From an uncultured Eubacteriales bacterium (GTDB lineage Bacteria; Bacillota; Clostridia; Monoglobales; Monoglobaceae): a stretch of 64,000 nucleotides of DNA. Position numbers and translations under genes: made by a program. Below the pieces are notes generated by a model. It saw only the letters and a list, made by a program, of their open reading frames with translations. It made no database searches and was not told where the DNA came from. The stretch covers positions 62,001-126,000 of the forward strand of contig URAN01000002.1 of the NCBI GenBank assembly GCA_900545865.1, written 5' to 3'. Shown one piece after another: positions 24,374 through 33,680 of this stretch (positions are counted from its first letter, which is position 1; every line of letters starts with the position of its first letter).

Positions 24374-24642
24374 AAGAATTTTGGTATGGCAATATCAATC
24401 CGGTTGAAATACCGTTTCAGCGGCAAAGGCAATTTGACAAAGTGTTTAAATTACTGACCCGAAACGAAGAAAAACTGCTTGAAACATTAAACGAACAAGA
24501 AAAAGAACCGTTTGACAAATACAAGGCTTGTCAAGATGAAATGACACAAATTACAGAGTGTCAGGCATTCATAAAAGGCTTTAAACTCGGAGCAAGGTTT
24601 ATTATGGCGTGCTTTGAAAATGATGACCTATATACCGAATGA
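24361..24642 (+). CDS. DUF6809-like small protein
   Basis: 93 residues, MRILEEFWYGNINPVE at the start and TECQAFIKGFKLGARFIMAC near the end, the pattern of the DUF6809 family found in integrative elements of Clostridia. Cytoplasmic, helical, no catalytic motif. GAGGAGG lies 7-13 bases ahead of ATG within the preceding gene, so the pair is coupled. It ends 38 bases before the IS256-type element, which may have cut off further genes of the same element. Confidence 0.65.
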   Translation: MRILEEFWYGNINPVEIPFQRQRQFDKVFKLLTRNEEKLLETLNEQEKEPFDKYKACQDEMTQITECQAFIKGFKLGARFIMACFENDDLYTE

Positions 24643-24791
24643 AAATCAATTTTAATAGCCGATATAACGGCGTTTAAGTCGGGTCAATCCCTCATTTTGT
24701 GTAAACCTCAAATTTAGCTCCAAAATGATGATATAATCTAATTAGTTTTTGTGGACTGAAAGTCGGATTTCGGCTTTCAGCCCTTAATTAT

Positions 24792-24820
24792 AATATAGCA
24801 TAAAATTGCCGGCATGTCAA
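24792..24820 (-). promoter_or_regulatory. Outward-facing promoter at the left end of the IS
   Basis: On the - strand TTGACA (24820-24815), 17 bases, TATATT (24797-24792). It lies downstream of the transposase and points out of the element toward lower coordinates. A hairpin (CTGAAAG/CTTTCAG) follows at about 24757-24779, so a short transcript may end there. Confidence 0.5.
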
Positions 24821-24875
24821 GGGCGCCCTCGTAAGAGGGCGTGCATTTCACCCTTGATTTGTCGGTGATTTTATG

Positions 24876-26126
24876 CTACTGTGGCAGTCTGTTGGCAAAG
24901 AATATTTCAAGCTGTGAATGAATTTGTCCCCAGTCCTTGCGCTTACCTGTCCACTTCTTCGTAATGTCTATCATCGCAAGATAAAGCATTTTCAGAAGAC
25001 TGTCATCTGTCGGAAAAACACTTTTGTTTTTTGTAACCTTGCGAAGCTGCCGATTAAATCCCTCTATCGTATTTGTTGTATAAATCAAGGTTCTGACAGC
25101 CTCCGGATACTTGAAATACGTCGATAAATTAGCCCAATTCGCTCGCCACGAAATGGCTATTTTAGGATATTTGCTGCTCCATTTTTCATCAAAGCTATCA
25201 AGCTCCGAAAGAGCAGTTTGTTCGTCAACCGCCGCATAAACTCTCTTCAAATCAGCCATTAAACCCTTTATATCTTTGTATGATACAAACCTTGTGGTAT
25301 TGCGGATTTGACGTATTATGCACTGCTGGATTTCTGTTTTGGGATATACTGCTTCTATTGCGTTTGTAAAGCCGGTCAGCCCATCAATGCAGGCGATAAG
25401 TATATCTTCGACACCACGGGCTTTTATACTGTTCAGCACCGAAAGCCAAAACTTTGCACTTTCATTTTCGCCAACCCACATTCCGAGGACCTCCTTTTGC
25501 CCTTCCATATTGATTCCGATTGCAATATATACAGCCTTTTTGATAATCTGCCCCTCGCTTCTAACATGAAAGTGTATCGCATCCATAAATACAACCGCAT
25601 AGATTTCGTCAAGCGGTCTTGACTGCCATTCACGCACTACAGGCAGTATTTTATCGGTTATCCTGCTTATGGTTGTGTCGGAACATTCTAAACCGTAAAT
25701 ATCCCTGATATGAGCTTCTATATCGCTTGTAGTCATACCCTTTGCATACATAGATATGATTTTTTCTTCAATGTCACCGGTCAGTGTTGTTTGATTTTTC
25801 TTTACAAGCTGCGGCTCAAATTCACCGTCTCTGTCTCTCGGCACTTTGATTTCCGTTTCACCGAAGCTTGTTTTAAGGGTCTTTTTAGAATACCCGTTAC
25901 GGCTGTTTTCGCCCTCTTTGTTGCGATAATCATACTTTGTATAGCCTAATTCATCATCAAGCTCTCCGTCAAGACCGTTTTCAAGCATTTCCCCGACCAT
26001 CATCTTAAACACATCTTTCAGGTCATCAAAATTCTTTATATCCAACCCTTGCATGATGTTACGCAGATTCTCCTTGCGCTCTTTTTCCGCTGCCCGTTCC
26101 TCCGGACTTAATTTGTACCTTGGCAT
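24876..26126 (-). CDS. IS256-family transposase
   Basis: 416 residues from ATG 26126, which has GGAGG 8 bases upstream (an ATG at 26165 within the inverted-repeat region is also in frame). DDE residues are in YAVVFMDAIHF, LIACIDGLTGF and TTNTIEGFNRQLRK; the Mutator-type segment IQQCIIRQIRNTTRFVSYKD lies between them. Length and motifs are complete, so the enzyme is probably active. It cuts and joins the element ends. Confidence 0.95.
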   Translation of the reverse strand: MPRYKLSPEERAAEKERKENLRNIMQGLDIKNFDDLKDVFKMMVGEMLENGLDGELDDELGYTKYDYRNKEGENSRNGYSKKTLKTSFGETEIKVPRDRDGEFEPQLVKKNQTTLTGDIEEKIISMYAKGMTTSDIEAHIRDIYGLECSDTTISRITDKILPVVREWQSRPLDEIYAVVFMDAIHFHVRSEGQIIKKAVYIAIGINMEGQKEVLGMWVGENESAKFWLSVLNSIKARGVEDILIACIDGLTGFTNAIEAVYPKTEIQQCIIRQIRNTTRFVSYKDIKGLMADLKRVYAAVDEQTALSELDSFDEKWSSKYPKIAISWRANWANLSTYFKYPEAVRTLIYTTNTIEGFNRQLRKVTKNKSVFPTDDSLLKMLYLAMIDITKKWTGKRKDWGQIHSQLEIFFANRLPQ

Positions 26127-26210
26127 AATTAAAACCTCCAAATTGATATTTTTATTATACATCATTTTGGAGGCTTCGTAAAGACTTTACACAAAATTCG
26201 GGATTGACTC

Positions 26211-26335
26211 CTGATACTCGCTTGTTGTTACGGCGATGAAATTTTTAACAGTATCGAAAACAGTATGAAACGTTAAACCCCTATCCGTCAGCAATTTCAT
26301 AAGCTTTGCGCTTGTCAGTATCCGTTTTTAAGCTT
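26211..26335 (-). other. Interrupted coding remnant between IS and GH42 gene
   Basis: On the - strand the bases before the IS edge read LTDRGLTFHTVFDTVKNFIA in one frame and ESLKTDTDKRKAYEIAD in another just upstream, as if a gene had been frameshifted and then cut by the IS. No family recognised and no intact gene. Confidence 0.35.
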
Positions 26336-28351
26336 TCATATGTTTTTTAAAATTTTCAGACCAAAACCTTTAATATTAAGGGTTTTGGTTATAACCTCTC
26401 CGCTTTCGATATCGATATAATCTTTATCCAATGCTATTGTTTTATCTTTGTCGGAATAGTTTTCCACAAATGTATAAATCTCGCCGCGCGTGTGAACGGT
26501 AACACCATCGGGCAATTCGTGGTATTTTACTTTTGTTTCATCCAGTATCGTTTTAATAAGCTCGTTCGAGAGCTCGCCCGTATCACGGCAGGAAATATAA
26601 TATGCTTTGCCTTTTTTATATTTGTTTATTGTTACGGCAGGCATACCTGAATAAAAGTCCTTTTCATATACTCCGATTGCCTGCGCTGTTGTAAGCGTCA
26701 ATAATTCGCAATAATCGACCGCTTTGTATGATTTGCCGGCCATTGATACGGAATTTTCGTCATTGGGATAAAGCGTATCGATTTCATCCGCAACAAGTCC
26801 GAAAACGTCTTTAAGCTTGCCTCCGGGGAAACCACCCATATAACATAAATCCGTTTCATCGGTGTATCCTGTCATATATGTGGAAATTATCGTTCCGCCG
26901 TTTGCGACAAATTCTTCTATTTTTTCTGTCTGTTCATTTGAAATTGAGTACATCATCGGCAAAACAATAATTTTGTATTTGGATAAGTTATGATTTAATC
27001 CAATTACGTCAACGTTGATTCCGCATTTCCAAAACTGTTTGTAAAAGTTTATACATGTTCTTTTATACTTTTTGTCTTTATTATTAAAACCCATTGCGCA
27101 TTCGATTGCCCATCGGTTTTTAAATTCATAAACAACGGCAACTTCAGCGTTAACGTTTGTTGCCGAGATTTCTTGTATTTTTTCAAGAGTTAAGCCGATG
27201 TTTCTAACATCGTCAAAGACTCTGCCCTCTGCCTTTTGATTATGGTCAATAACGGCACCGTGAAATTTTTCTTGTCCGCCCCTGCCTTTTCGCCATTGAA
27301 AATATTGGACGCTGTCACTTCCGTGAGCAACGGCTTGCAGCGATGACAACCTGTGCATACCGGGTCTTTTTAATTTATTGTAAGGAAGCCAGTTGGTAAG
27401 GCTCGGAGTACTTTCCATTAACAAAAACGGTTTATCTTTCAGACATCTGTGCAAATCGTGCGCAAAGGCAATGCTGTATGCCTCGAGTTCATCGCCTCTG
27501 TCGCTGTGCCACGATGGGTACGAATCCCACGAAATAATATCAACATAATCTTTCATATAGTGATAGTCGAGGTTTTGGTACGGCCCCATAAAATTAGTGG
27601 TTACGGGTATATCGGGGTTTACGGATTTGACTGCGTTTATCTCTGTTTTCATAAACTCTGTGGTTTGATATGTGACAAACTCGCGCCAATCCAAATACAG
27701 ACCGGGCATAACGTTATCGGATTCTCCGTTTGATGTGGGCGAGTGTATTTGCTCCCATTCTGTAATTGTATGACTCCAAAAATGAGCCCACCATGCATGG
27801 TTGAGGTTTTTTAAACTGTTGTCATATTTTTTTATAAGATATTTTCGAAATTCGGCTTGACACAGCTCGCAATGACATTCACCGCCAAACTCATTTGATA
27901 TGTGCCAAAGTATAACATTTTCGTGATTTGAATATCTTTTTGCAAGTTCAATATCGAGCTTTGCCGCTTTTTCGCGATATACGGGCGATGTATAACAATG
28001 GTTATGTCTAAAACCATAGAGTGCCCTCACGTTGTCTTTTCCTACCCTTAATGTTTCGGGATATTTCTCTGCCATCCATCTCGGCTTTGCTCCGCTTGGA
28101 GTTGCGAGAATAATTTTAATATTATTTTGACTGAGTTTTTCGATAACGGTATCAAAAAACTCAAAATTATATTTGCCCTCATAAGGCTCAAGATGTGACC
28201 ATGAAAATATGCCCAGTGACACAACATTACAGTGAGCTTTTTTCATGTATTCCATATCCTTATCGATAATTTCCGGATAGTCAATCCATTGTTCGGGATT
28301 ATAGTCGCATCCGTGTAAAAATCCTTTGTGTTTTGTTAAATAATGTTTCAT
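26336..28351 (-). CDS. GH42 beta-galactosidase
   Basis: 671 residues, no signal peptide, thus acting on imported oligosaccharides. FLHGCDYNPEQW opens the TIM barrel; the acid/base Glu is E154 in WHISNEFGG and the nucleophile E313 in LLMESTPS. Cys119, 159, 161 and 164 (CHCELC) form the structural zinc site of the family. The trimerisation domain (GTIISTYMTGYTDETDLCYM, about 480-500) and the C-terminal beta domain follow, so the enzyme is full length. It is the last gene of the unit binding protein-kinase-regulator-GH42 and would remove beta-linked galactose from side chains. Confidence 0.95.
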   Translation of the reverse strand: MKHYLTKHKGFLHGCDYNPEQWIDYPEIIDKDMEYMKKAHCNVVSLGIFSWSHLEPYEGKYNFEFFDTVIEKLSQNNIKIILATPSGAKPRWMAEKYPETLRVGKDNVRALYGFRHNHCYTSPVYREKAAKLDIELAKRYSNHENVILWHISNEFGGECHCELCQAEFRKYLIKKYDNSLKNLNHAWWAHFWSHTITEWEQIHSPTSNGESDNVMPGLYLDWREFVTYQTTEFMKTEINAVKSVNPDIPVTTNFMGPYQNLDYHYMKDYVDIISWDSYPSWHSDRGDELEAYSIAFAHDLHRCLKDKPFLLMESTPSLTNWLPYNKLKRPGMHRLSSLQAVAHGSDSVQYFQWRKGRGGQEKFHGAVIDHNQKAEGRVFDDVRNIGLTLEKIQEISATNVNAEVAVVYEFKNRWAIECAMGFNNKDKKYKRTCINFYKQFWKCGINVDVIGLNHNLSKYKIIVLPMMYSISNEQTEKIEEFVANGGTIISTYMTGYTDETDLCYMGGFPGGKLKDVFGLVADEIDTLYPNDENSVSMAGKSYKAVDYCELLTLTTAQAIGVYEKDFYSGMPAVTINKYKKGKAYYISCRDTGELSNELIKTILDETKVKYHELPDGVTVHTRGEIYTFVENYSDKDKTIALDKDYIDIESGEVITKTLNIKGFGLKILKNI

Positions 28352-28394
28352 TTAGATCTCCATTCGGTCATTAATAAAATTTGTTTTAAACAAA

Positions 28395-29423
28395 CTATTG
28401 ATTTATATGTTTGTTCTGTAAATACTCGCTTGGCGTTACACCTGTAAATTTTTTGAACAGCGTCGAGAAATAATGTGAGGTATTAAACCCAAGCTCATCA
28501 GCAACCTCATAAACCTTATACTTACCGGAATCAAGCATTTGTTTTGCCTTTGTCAATTTAACTTCGTTTATATAATCAAGAACGGTTTTGCCGGTCTCTT
28601 TTTTAAAGAGTCGGCTTGTGTGCACAACGCTCAGATTTATATATTGTGAAACATCCTCAAGCGAAAGCTTTTTCTGATAGTTTTCATTTATATAGTCAAT
28701 TGCCATTTGTATATGCTTTGATATGTTTGTAAGGTTTTCTTGTTGCATATTATTTATAATATTATTGGCGCAAGCATTAAATACATCAATTAATTCATCA
28801 ATGTCGTGCGCCTGTTTAATCATAGTTTTCAAGCTTTCATTATCAGAGTATTCGTTGCTGTCATTTATAACCGTTGCACGTGTTTCCTGCATGGAAAGGA
28901 ATAACTTAATGAAATATTTATGAATAAATTCCATATCGTTATCGGGAAGTTGTTTTATTCCTTTGGCAATCAGTGCCGAATAATTTTTTATGCTTGAAAT
29001 ATCACAATCATTTATCGCAGCTGTAAAAAGGATGAGAAGGGAGTTTAGTTTTTCAGTCTTTATAGCGAACATTGCTCTTGTAATGCTGTCGATAAGTTTA
29101 GTGTGATTAATGGGTTTGACCAGTAAATCAAATACATTTAGATTTACTGCCTGCTGAGCTTTTTCGAAGTCGCGAAATCCGGTTATAACTATTGTTTTTG
29201 CGCTTGATTGAGCGTATTTAATCATATCCATACCATCGGTCTGAGGCATAAAGATGTCTGTAATGATAATATCGGGATTATGCTCGTTTATCATTTCTAT
29301 CCCGTCACTCCCGTTTTCCACTTCTGCGACAATTCGGCATTCGGGAATGCGCTGAGTTATTATCTTTGTAAGCGATTTCCTTATTGGCAGTTCATCATCG
29401 ATGATGATAACTTTATATTTCAT
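28395..29423 (-). CDS. YesN-type response regulator with AraC output domain
   Basis: 342 residues. Receiver domain at 1-125 with the phosphate-accepting Asp at D56 (DIIITDIFMPQ), acidic pair DD at 9-10 and Lys in LVKPINH. Two AraC-type helix-turn-helix units fill the last 100 residues (KLSLEDVSQYINLSVVHTSR and VYEVADELGFNTSHYFSTLF). Such regulators activate ABC transporters and glycosidases when their YesM-type kinase senses the sugar. Its start overlaps the kinase stop by four bases. The divergent transport operon and the GH42 gene are the natural targets. Confidence 0.95.
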   Translation of the reverse strand: MKYKVIIIDDELPIRKSLTKIITQRIPECRIVAEVENGSDGIEMINEHNPDIIITDIFMPQTDGMDMIKYAQSSAKTIVITGFRDFEKAQQAVNLNVFDLLVKPINHTKLIDSITRAMFAIKTEKLNSLLILFTAAINDCDISSIKNYSALIAKGIKQLPDNDMEFIHKYFIKLFLSMQETRATVINDSNEYSDNESLKTMIKQAHDIDELIDVFNACANNIINNMQQENLTNISKHIQMAIDYINENYQKKLSLEDVSQYINLSVVHTSRLFKKETGKTVLDYINEVKLTKAKQMLDSGKYKVYEVADELGFNTSHYFSTLFKKFTGVTPSEYLQNKHINQ

Positions 29424-31120
29424 AGTTTTCCTCCTATCTTTAGCTCAACTTCCGTAAACTCATTAAATTCACTGGATATTTTTAAATGATAATTGTCACC
29501 GTACAGCAATTTCAGACGTTTGTTAACGTTGATCAAACCGATGCTTTTTTCGGTTGAGTTTTTCTTAAGCATAAATGATTGATTCAGCTTGTCGACTTTA
29601 CTTTTTTCGATTCCTGTTCCGTTATCACGAATTTTTATTATTACATCATCACCGCTTCGGTGAGCGCTTATATCGATTTCAAACCTCTTGCGTGATGATT
29701 TTATCCCGTGAATTATCGAATTTTCCAATATAGGTTGAAGAATAAGCGCGGGCATTGAAATATTTAAAATTTCATCATCTATATCCTTTGAAATCAAAAT
29801 TTTGTCACCGTATCTTATTCGAATTATCGTGAGATAACAATCGACAAGGTGGATTTCCTGTGCAAAGGTATGTTCTTTGTCCGAGGTATAACCTATGCTT
29901 TGTTCTATAAGCTCAGAAAACGCAACGGTTATTTCGCTTATTTCTTCGGCATCGTAAATCAAAGCAAAACTGTTTATCGCTTCCAATGTATTGAATATAA
30001 AGTGGGGGTTAATTTGAGATTGAAGCATCTTAAGCTCGGACTCACGTTGAACCAACATCGCTTTATAGTTTTTGTTAATCAAATCCGTCACTTTTTTTGT
30101 CATATTCTCAAAGTCATCATAGAGGGTATCGATTTCATAAATGTCATATTTTTTCTTCTTGCTAAACAACACGTTTTCCGACCAGTTTCTCATGCTTGAT
30201 GAGAGCTTTTGTATCGGTGTCACAACGGTTTTGTTTATATGTTGTGTAAAAAATGATGTTATTATTATCGATATACCGCAAAGCAGGACAATCAAAGTGA
30301 TGAGCATATATAAAATTCGGTATAAGTTCCATTTGCTCACACAGTATACAATCTTCCAATCAAAATCGGACAGGTTTCTGTAAAAATAATACTTGCCATC
30401 GGATGATGCCACGCCTGTTTCGCCGTCGTCCGCCTGTTTTAGTATTTGGGTCGGTGTTTCAAAACTCTTTACTATCGGCAGATTGTTTGACGACAGAATC
30501 GAAAATGTTCCGTTGTCGGATTTTTCGGGCATTTTAAGCATATCCGAAAATGTCTGCCCCGAAATCTGAAAGACCAACATTCCCTTGTGCTCATTCGTAT
30601 AGGGATTTTGGATTTGTCTTACAAAGAAAATATCCGACATTTCATAATTTTGGTATGCTACATACCAAATGTATTTTTTTTCACTTTTGCAAATGGCATC
30701 TTTCAGCTTATTATATCCGATTGAGCCGGGGCGAAAAATTGAGTTTTTGCCTTGCGAAACATCGTATTCGGATCCGTTTATTACAAGTTTTATTGCCTGT
30801 ATTTCGGGGTTTTCCATAAGAATGTCGTTCAGTGGTGCGATGCTGTATGTATTTGAGTCACGCTCAAATGCCGCAATATCAATGAGGTTGTCATCATATA
30901 ACAATGTCTGTGATAAGCGGAAAACCTTTGACGAGTAGCTGGCAACCGTGTCGGATACCCTTTCGAACACATCGTTTGTGTTGTTAAACGCTTGGACCTT
31001 TAAAATGCTCAGAGTAATAATGCTTGACATTACACCAACACAAAGAATTGAAGTTGCCGTCTGTAAAACAGAGGCAAAGAATATGTTGTTTTTAATGGTA
31101 TTTATTCTGAATATTTTCAT
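29420..31120 (-). CDS. YesM-type sensor histidine kinase
   Basis: 566 residues. Two membrane segments (about 14-41 and 265-290) flank a large extracellular sensor domain; then a HAMP region, the His_kinase block QINPHFIFNTLEAINS with the phospho-His, and an ATPase domain (LENSIIHGIKS, IKIRDNGTGI). This is the LytS/YesM subclass common with carbohydrate ABC systems. The membrane-anchored binding protein encoded 20 bases upstream may present ligand to the sensor domain. Full length. Confidence 0.95.
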   Translation of the reverse strand: MKIFRINTIKNNIFFASVLQTATSILCVGVMSSIITLSILKVQAFNNTNDVFERVSDTVASYSSKVFRLSQTLLYDDNLIDIAAFERDSNTYSIAPLNDILMENPEIQAIKLVINGSEYDVSQGKNSIFRPGSIGYNKLKDAICKSEKKYIWYVAYQNYEMSDIFFVRQIQNPYTNEHKGMLVFQISGQTFSDMLKMPEKSDNGTFSILSSNNLPIVKSFETPTQILKQADDGETGVASSDGKYYFYRNLSDFDWKIVYCVSKWNLYRILYMLITLIVLLCGISIIITSFFTQHINKTVVTPIQKLSSSMRNWSENVLFSKKKKYDIYEIDTLYDDFENMTKKVTDLINKNYKAMLVQRESELKMLQSQINPHFIFNTLEAINSFALIYDAEEISEITVAFSELIEQSIGYTSDKEHTFAQEIHLVDCYLTIIRIRYGDKILISKDIDDEILNISMPALILQPILENSIIHGIKSSRKRFEIDISAHRSGDDVIIKIRDNGTGIEKSKVDKLNQSFMLKKNSTEKSIGLINVNKRLKLLYGDNYHLKISSEFNEFTEVELKIGGKL

Positions 31121-31140
31121 TTTTGTTCTGTCCCCTTGCG

Positions 31141-32454
31141 TTAATCGGTGAATACAGATAAATTGTTTATTTCCTCTACGGTACCGGTATAATCGATGAG
31201 CCCGTCAAATACCTTGGGAATATTCTTGCAAATATGATTTTTCCATATATAACGATATGTTGCGTCAATAGGCATTGATGTGAATTTTGTTGCATTTCCT
31301 ATGGCAATTTTACAGTTTGTTACAAGTTGATTTTTGTATTCTTTGTTTTCTGTATTTTTAATGGAAATTATGTCATTTGTTTGAGCGAGATAAACTCTCA
31401 ATGCCTCGGGCTTAGTCAGATATTTCACAAGTTCCATTATTTCGTCATGTTTTTCTTCGTAAGCGGTTTTACTGATGAATATAGTAAATTCCCCCGAGTT
31501 ATAGGCAACGGTGGAAAAGAATGAGTTTGCGGATTGGTTCGATGAGTTTTCGGACGGAAATGCAATTATATCAAACTGATTTATATATTTGGTATAGTCA
31601 TTGCTCTCGGTTGCGGCATATTGCATGATGTCGTCGACAAAGCTGTTGGTTGTTACAATCATTCCCGCAGAGCCGCTCAAAAACAGGTTGTTTGCCTCAC
31701 TTATGCTCAAGCCTTCGTAATTTTTCGGGAACGCCCCGAGTGAATACAACTCTTTCATATGTTCCATTGCTTGGGTATATTCCGGACCGAGCTTTTCGGA
31801 TTCGGATGAATAATCGCTGTTTCCGAGCATTGACGTTAATGCCTGGTATAAATACAAATCGGTATCATTTGGCGTAAAGGCAATGGGTACGGTATCGGTT
31901 TTGGCGAGAGAAGATACAACTTTTTTAAAACCTTCATAACTTTTCGGAATTCCAAGATCATAGCGTTTAAATATTTCAGTATTGCAAAAAAGCAGTATGT
32001 ATTCAACATCGGTCGGCAGACCGTAAATGCTGTCACTGTCCGTCACAAATCTTAAAATGTTTCCGTCAAACGACTCTGCCCATTCGGGGTCTTTTGCAAA
32101 CTCGGCATCAACAGAAGTGATATAGCCTCTTTTGTACAGTTGCAAAATATCGTAAGACGGCGGAGCGATTATAATGTCTGCGCCGCAGTTCGCCGAGAAA
32201 TCCGCCTGAAGTTTTGCATAGAACTTTTCTTTCGACGTCGAGGTGTTTGTTATTATAACATTTGAATTTTTCTTTGAGTAATTTTCTATTATGTCGGACA
32301 GCGCAATATTTTTTGAGCTGTAATTTCCGAAGCAATTATATATATTAATTTCGGTCTGTTTTTCCTTTTCACCGAATGTGTGGAATATTGACCATAAATT
32401 ATTTGCTATCATAAAAATAATCACGACTATAAGCATAACCATAGTCAAAAGCAA
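31141..32454 (-). CDS. Membrane-anchored sugar-binding protein, likely sensor partner of the kinase
   Basis: About 437 residues from a TTG at 32454. One hydrophobic N-terminal anchor (LIVVIIFMIANNLWSIF) precedes a type-1 extracellular solute-binding fold (NIYNCFGNYSSKN, ADIIIAPPSYDILQLYKRGY, DSIYGLPTDVEYILLFCNTE). No lipobox. A better start exists upstream: ATG 32483 with GGAGG 8 bases away reads MSIMYKKKEF and stops at once; adding one base to the A6 run (32460-32465) would fuse MSIMYKKKRVLL to this frame. So either a frameshift (real, phase-variable or sequencing error) or TTG initiation. Operon-first position before the kinase suggests ligand presentation for signalling. Confidence 0.85.
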   Translation of the reverse strand: MLLTMVMLIVVIIFMIANNLWSIFHTFGEKEKQTEINIYNCFGNYSSKNIALSDIIENYSKKNSNVIITNTSTSKEKFYAKLQADFSANCGADIIIAPPSYDILQLYKRGYITSVDAEFAKDPEWAESFDGNILRFVTDSDSIYGLPTDVEYILLFCNTEIFKRYDLGIPKSYEGFKKVVSSLAKTDTVPIAFTPNDTDLYLYQALTSMLGNSDYSSESEKLGPEYTQAMEHMKELYSLGAFPKNYEGLSISEANNLFLSGSAGMIVTTNSFVDDIMQYAATESNDYTKYINQFDIIAFPSENSSNQSANSFFSTVAYNSGEFTIFISKTAYEEKHDEIMELVKYLTKPEALRVYLAQTNDIISIKNTENKEYKNQLVTNCKIAIGNATKFTSMPIDATYRYIWKNHICKNIPKVFDGLIDYTGTVEEINNLSVFTD

Positions 32455-32510
32455 AACTCTTTTTTCTTATACATAATGCTCATGCGGAACACCTCCTATC
32501 CTATACTTAA

Positions 32511-32539
32511 ATTTTAACCGAAAATTGATTGTTTTTCAA
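32511..32539 (-). promoter_or_regulatory. Promoter for the binding protein-kinase-regulator-GH42 unit
   Basis: On the - strand TTGAAA (32539-32534), 17 bases, TAAAAT (32516-32511), 27 bases before ATG 32483. Confidence 0.65.
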
Positions 32540-32657
32540 GCACAAAATCCTACCAATTTGTTCAAAATCCAAACATTTTTGAAAAAATATGAAAAAATAG
32601 ATAAAAAATTGAACAAAATGATTGTATTCTTGATTTACTTTGTCTTTTGAAATTAGG

Positions 32658-32694
32658 TATAATAATCTTGTAAACAAATTGTGACAAGATTATT
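32658..32694 (+). promoter_or_regulatory. -10 element and overlapping inverted repeat ahead of the transport operon
   Basis: TATAAT at 32658-32663 is overlapped at its end by an 11-bp perfect inverted repeat (32661-32671 with 32684-32694, AATAATCTTGT arms). A -35 box is weak, as expected for an activator-dependent promoter. The repeat could be an operator or leader hairpin; the YesN-type regulator is the likely activator. Confidence 0.55.
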
Positions 32695-32715
32695 TTATTT
32701 AAAAGGATGGTTGCT

Positions 32716-33666
32716 ATGGTAAAACAAAGCGAAAAAGAAAAAAGAAAAAGAGGCGGAGCAAATGCAAAGTCGATGAAGCTGAATTTTGCATTTCTCATGA
32801 TGGTATTGCCGGGATTTGCGCTGGCATTGGTTTTCAATTACCTTCCTCTTGCAGGGCTATGCATAGCGTTTAAGGATATAGATTATGCAAAGGGCATTAT
32901 GGGAAGCGCCTGGTGTGGATTAAAAAACTTTATGTTTTTGTTTCAAAGCCCCGATTTGTGGGTGATTCTGAGAAATACGCTCGGCTATAATATAATCGGT
33001 ATTATTTTGGGCGTTATTGTGCCGGTTGCGTTGGCGATATGTTTCAGCCAGCTCAGAAATAAGAGAACCGGCAAGGTATATCAAACGGTTATGATGCTGC
33101 CGTACTTTGTAAGTTGGATTATTGTTACATATATAGTATATTCTTTCTTATCTTATAACAACGGTTTGCTCAATCACGTTCTTGAGTGGCTCGGCAAAGA
33201 CCCCGTTTCGTGGTATGAAAACAAAAAGTTTTGGCCTCCGTTTTTGATTTTTCTGTCTTTGTGGAAAGGTATGGGCTATCAAACCGTTGTGTATATTGCG
33301 GCAATAGCAGGTATAGATAATTCGCTTTATGAGGCTGCGGCAATTGACGGGGCAAACAAAAGACAGCAGATAATGCATATTATGCTTCCCGAACTTTCTT
33401 CTATTATTATTGTGTTGCTGATAATGTCAATAGGCGGAGTGCTAAATTCATCGTTTGAGTTATACTATAATGTGCCGATGGAGTCGGGTGCACTTATTCC
33501 CGTAACGAACGTAATCAGCACATATGTTTACAGAGCGTTAATGCTTAACGCCGATATAGGTATGTCGTCTGCGGCAGGTTTCTTCCAATCGATAGTGGGA
33601 TTCATCCTTATAATGGTTGCGAACGGAATAGTAAGAAAGATAGACTCGGAAAAAGCAATGTTTTAG
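32716..33666 (+). CDS. Carbohydrate ABC transporter permease (LplB type)
   Basis: 316 residues from ATG 32716 (AAAGGA site 9 bases upstream; the ATG at 32707 overlaps the site). Six membrane segments, first one at about 15-40 (FAFLMMVLPGFALALVF). The EAA loop coupling to the ATPase appears as EAAAIDGANKRQQIMHIMLP (about 208-227). This is the first permease of a CUT1 importer of the LplB/YtcP kind used for complex oligosaccharides. The ATPase subunit is not in the window; a shared MsmX-like ATPase is usual. Confidence 0.93.
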   Translation: MVKQSEKEKRKRGGANAKSMKLNFAFLMMVLPGFALALVFNYLPLAGLCIAFKDIDYAKGIMGSAWCGLKNFMFLFQSPDLWVILRNTLGYNIIGIILGVIVPVALAICFSQLRNKRTGKVYQTVMMLPYFVSWIIVTYIVYSFLSYNNGLLNHVLEWLGKDPVSWYENKKFWPPFLIFLSLWKGMGYQTVVYIAAIAGIDNSLYEAAAIDGANKRQQIMHIMLPELSSIIIVLLIMSIGGVLNSSFELYYNVPMESGALIPVTNVISTYVYRALMLNADIGMSSAAGFFQSIVGFILIMVANGIVRKIDSEKAMF

Positions 33667-33680
33667 GAGGAGAATAATAA

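Larger units (their letters stand above)
24681..26210 (-). mobile_element. IS256-family insertion sequence
   Basis: Imperfect terminal inverted repeats bound the element: left 24681-24705 (GGGTCAATCCCTCATTTTGT...) and right 26186-26210 (its reverse complement with a few mismatches). Similarity between the ends resumes further inward (CTCCAAAATGATG...). One transposase gene lies inside on the - strand, with about 170 non-coding bases at the left end. The flanking 8-9 bases (left ending TTTAAGTC, right starting CTGATACT) do not match, so no target duplication remains. Confidence 0.85.

Noticed and set aside
24681..26210. Composite transposon carrying the defence island
   Set aside because: Only one IS copy is visible in the window and no matching second copy near 10.4 kb.
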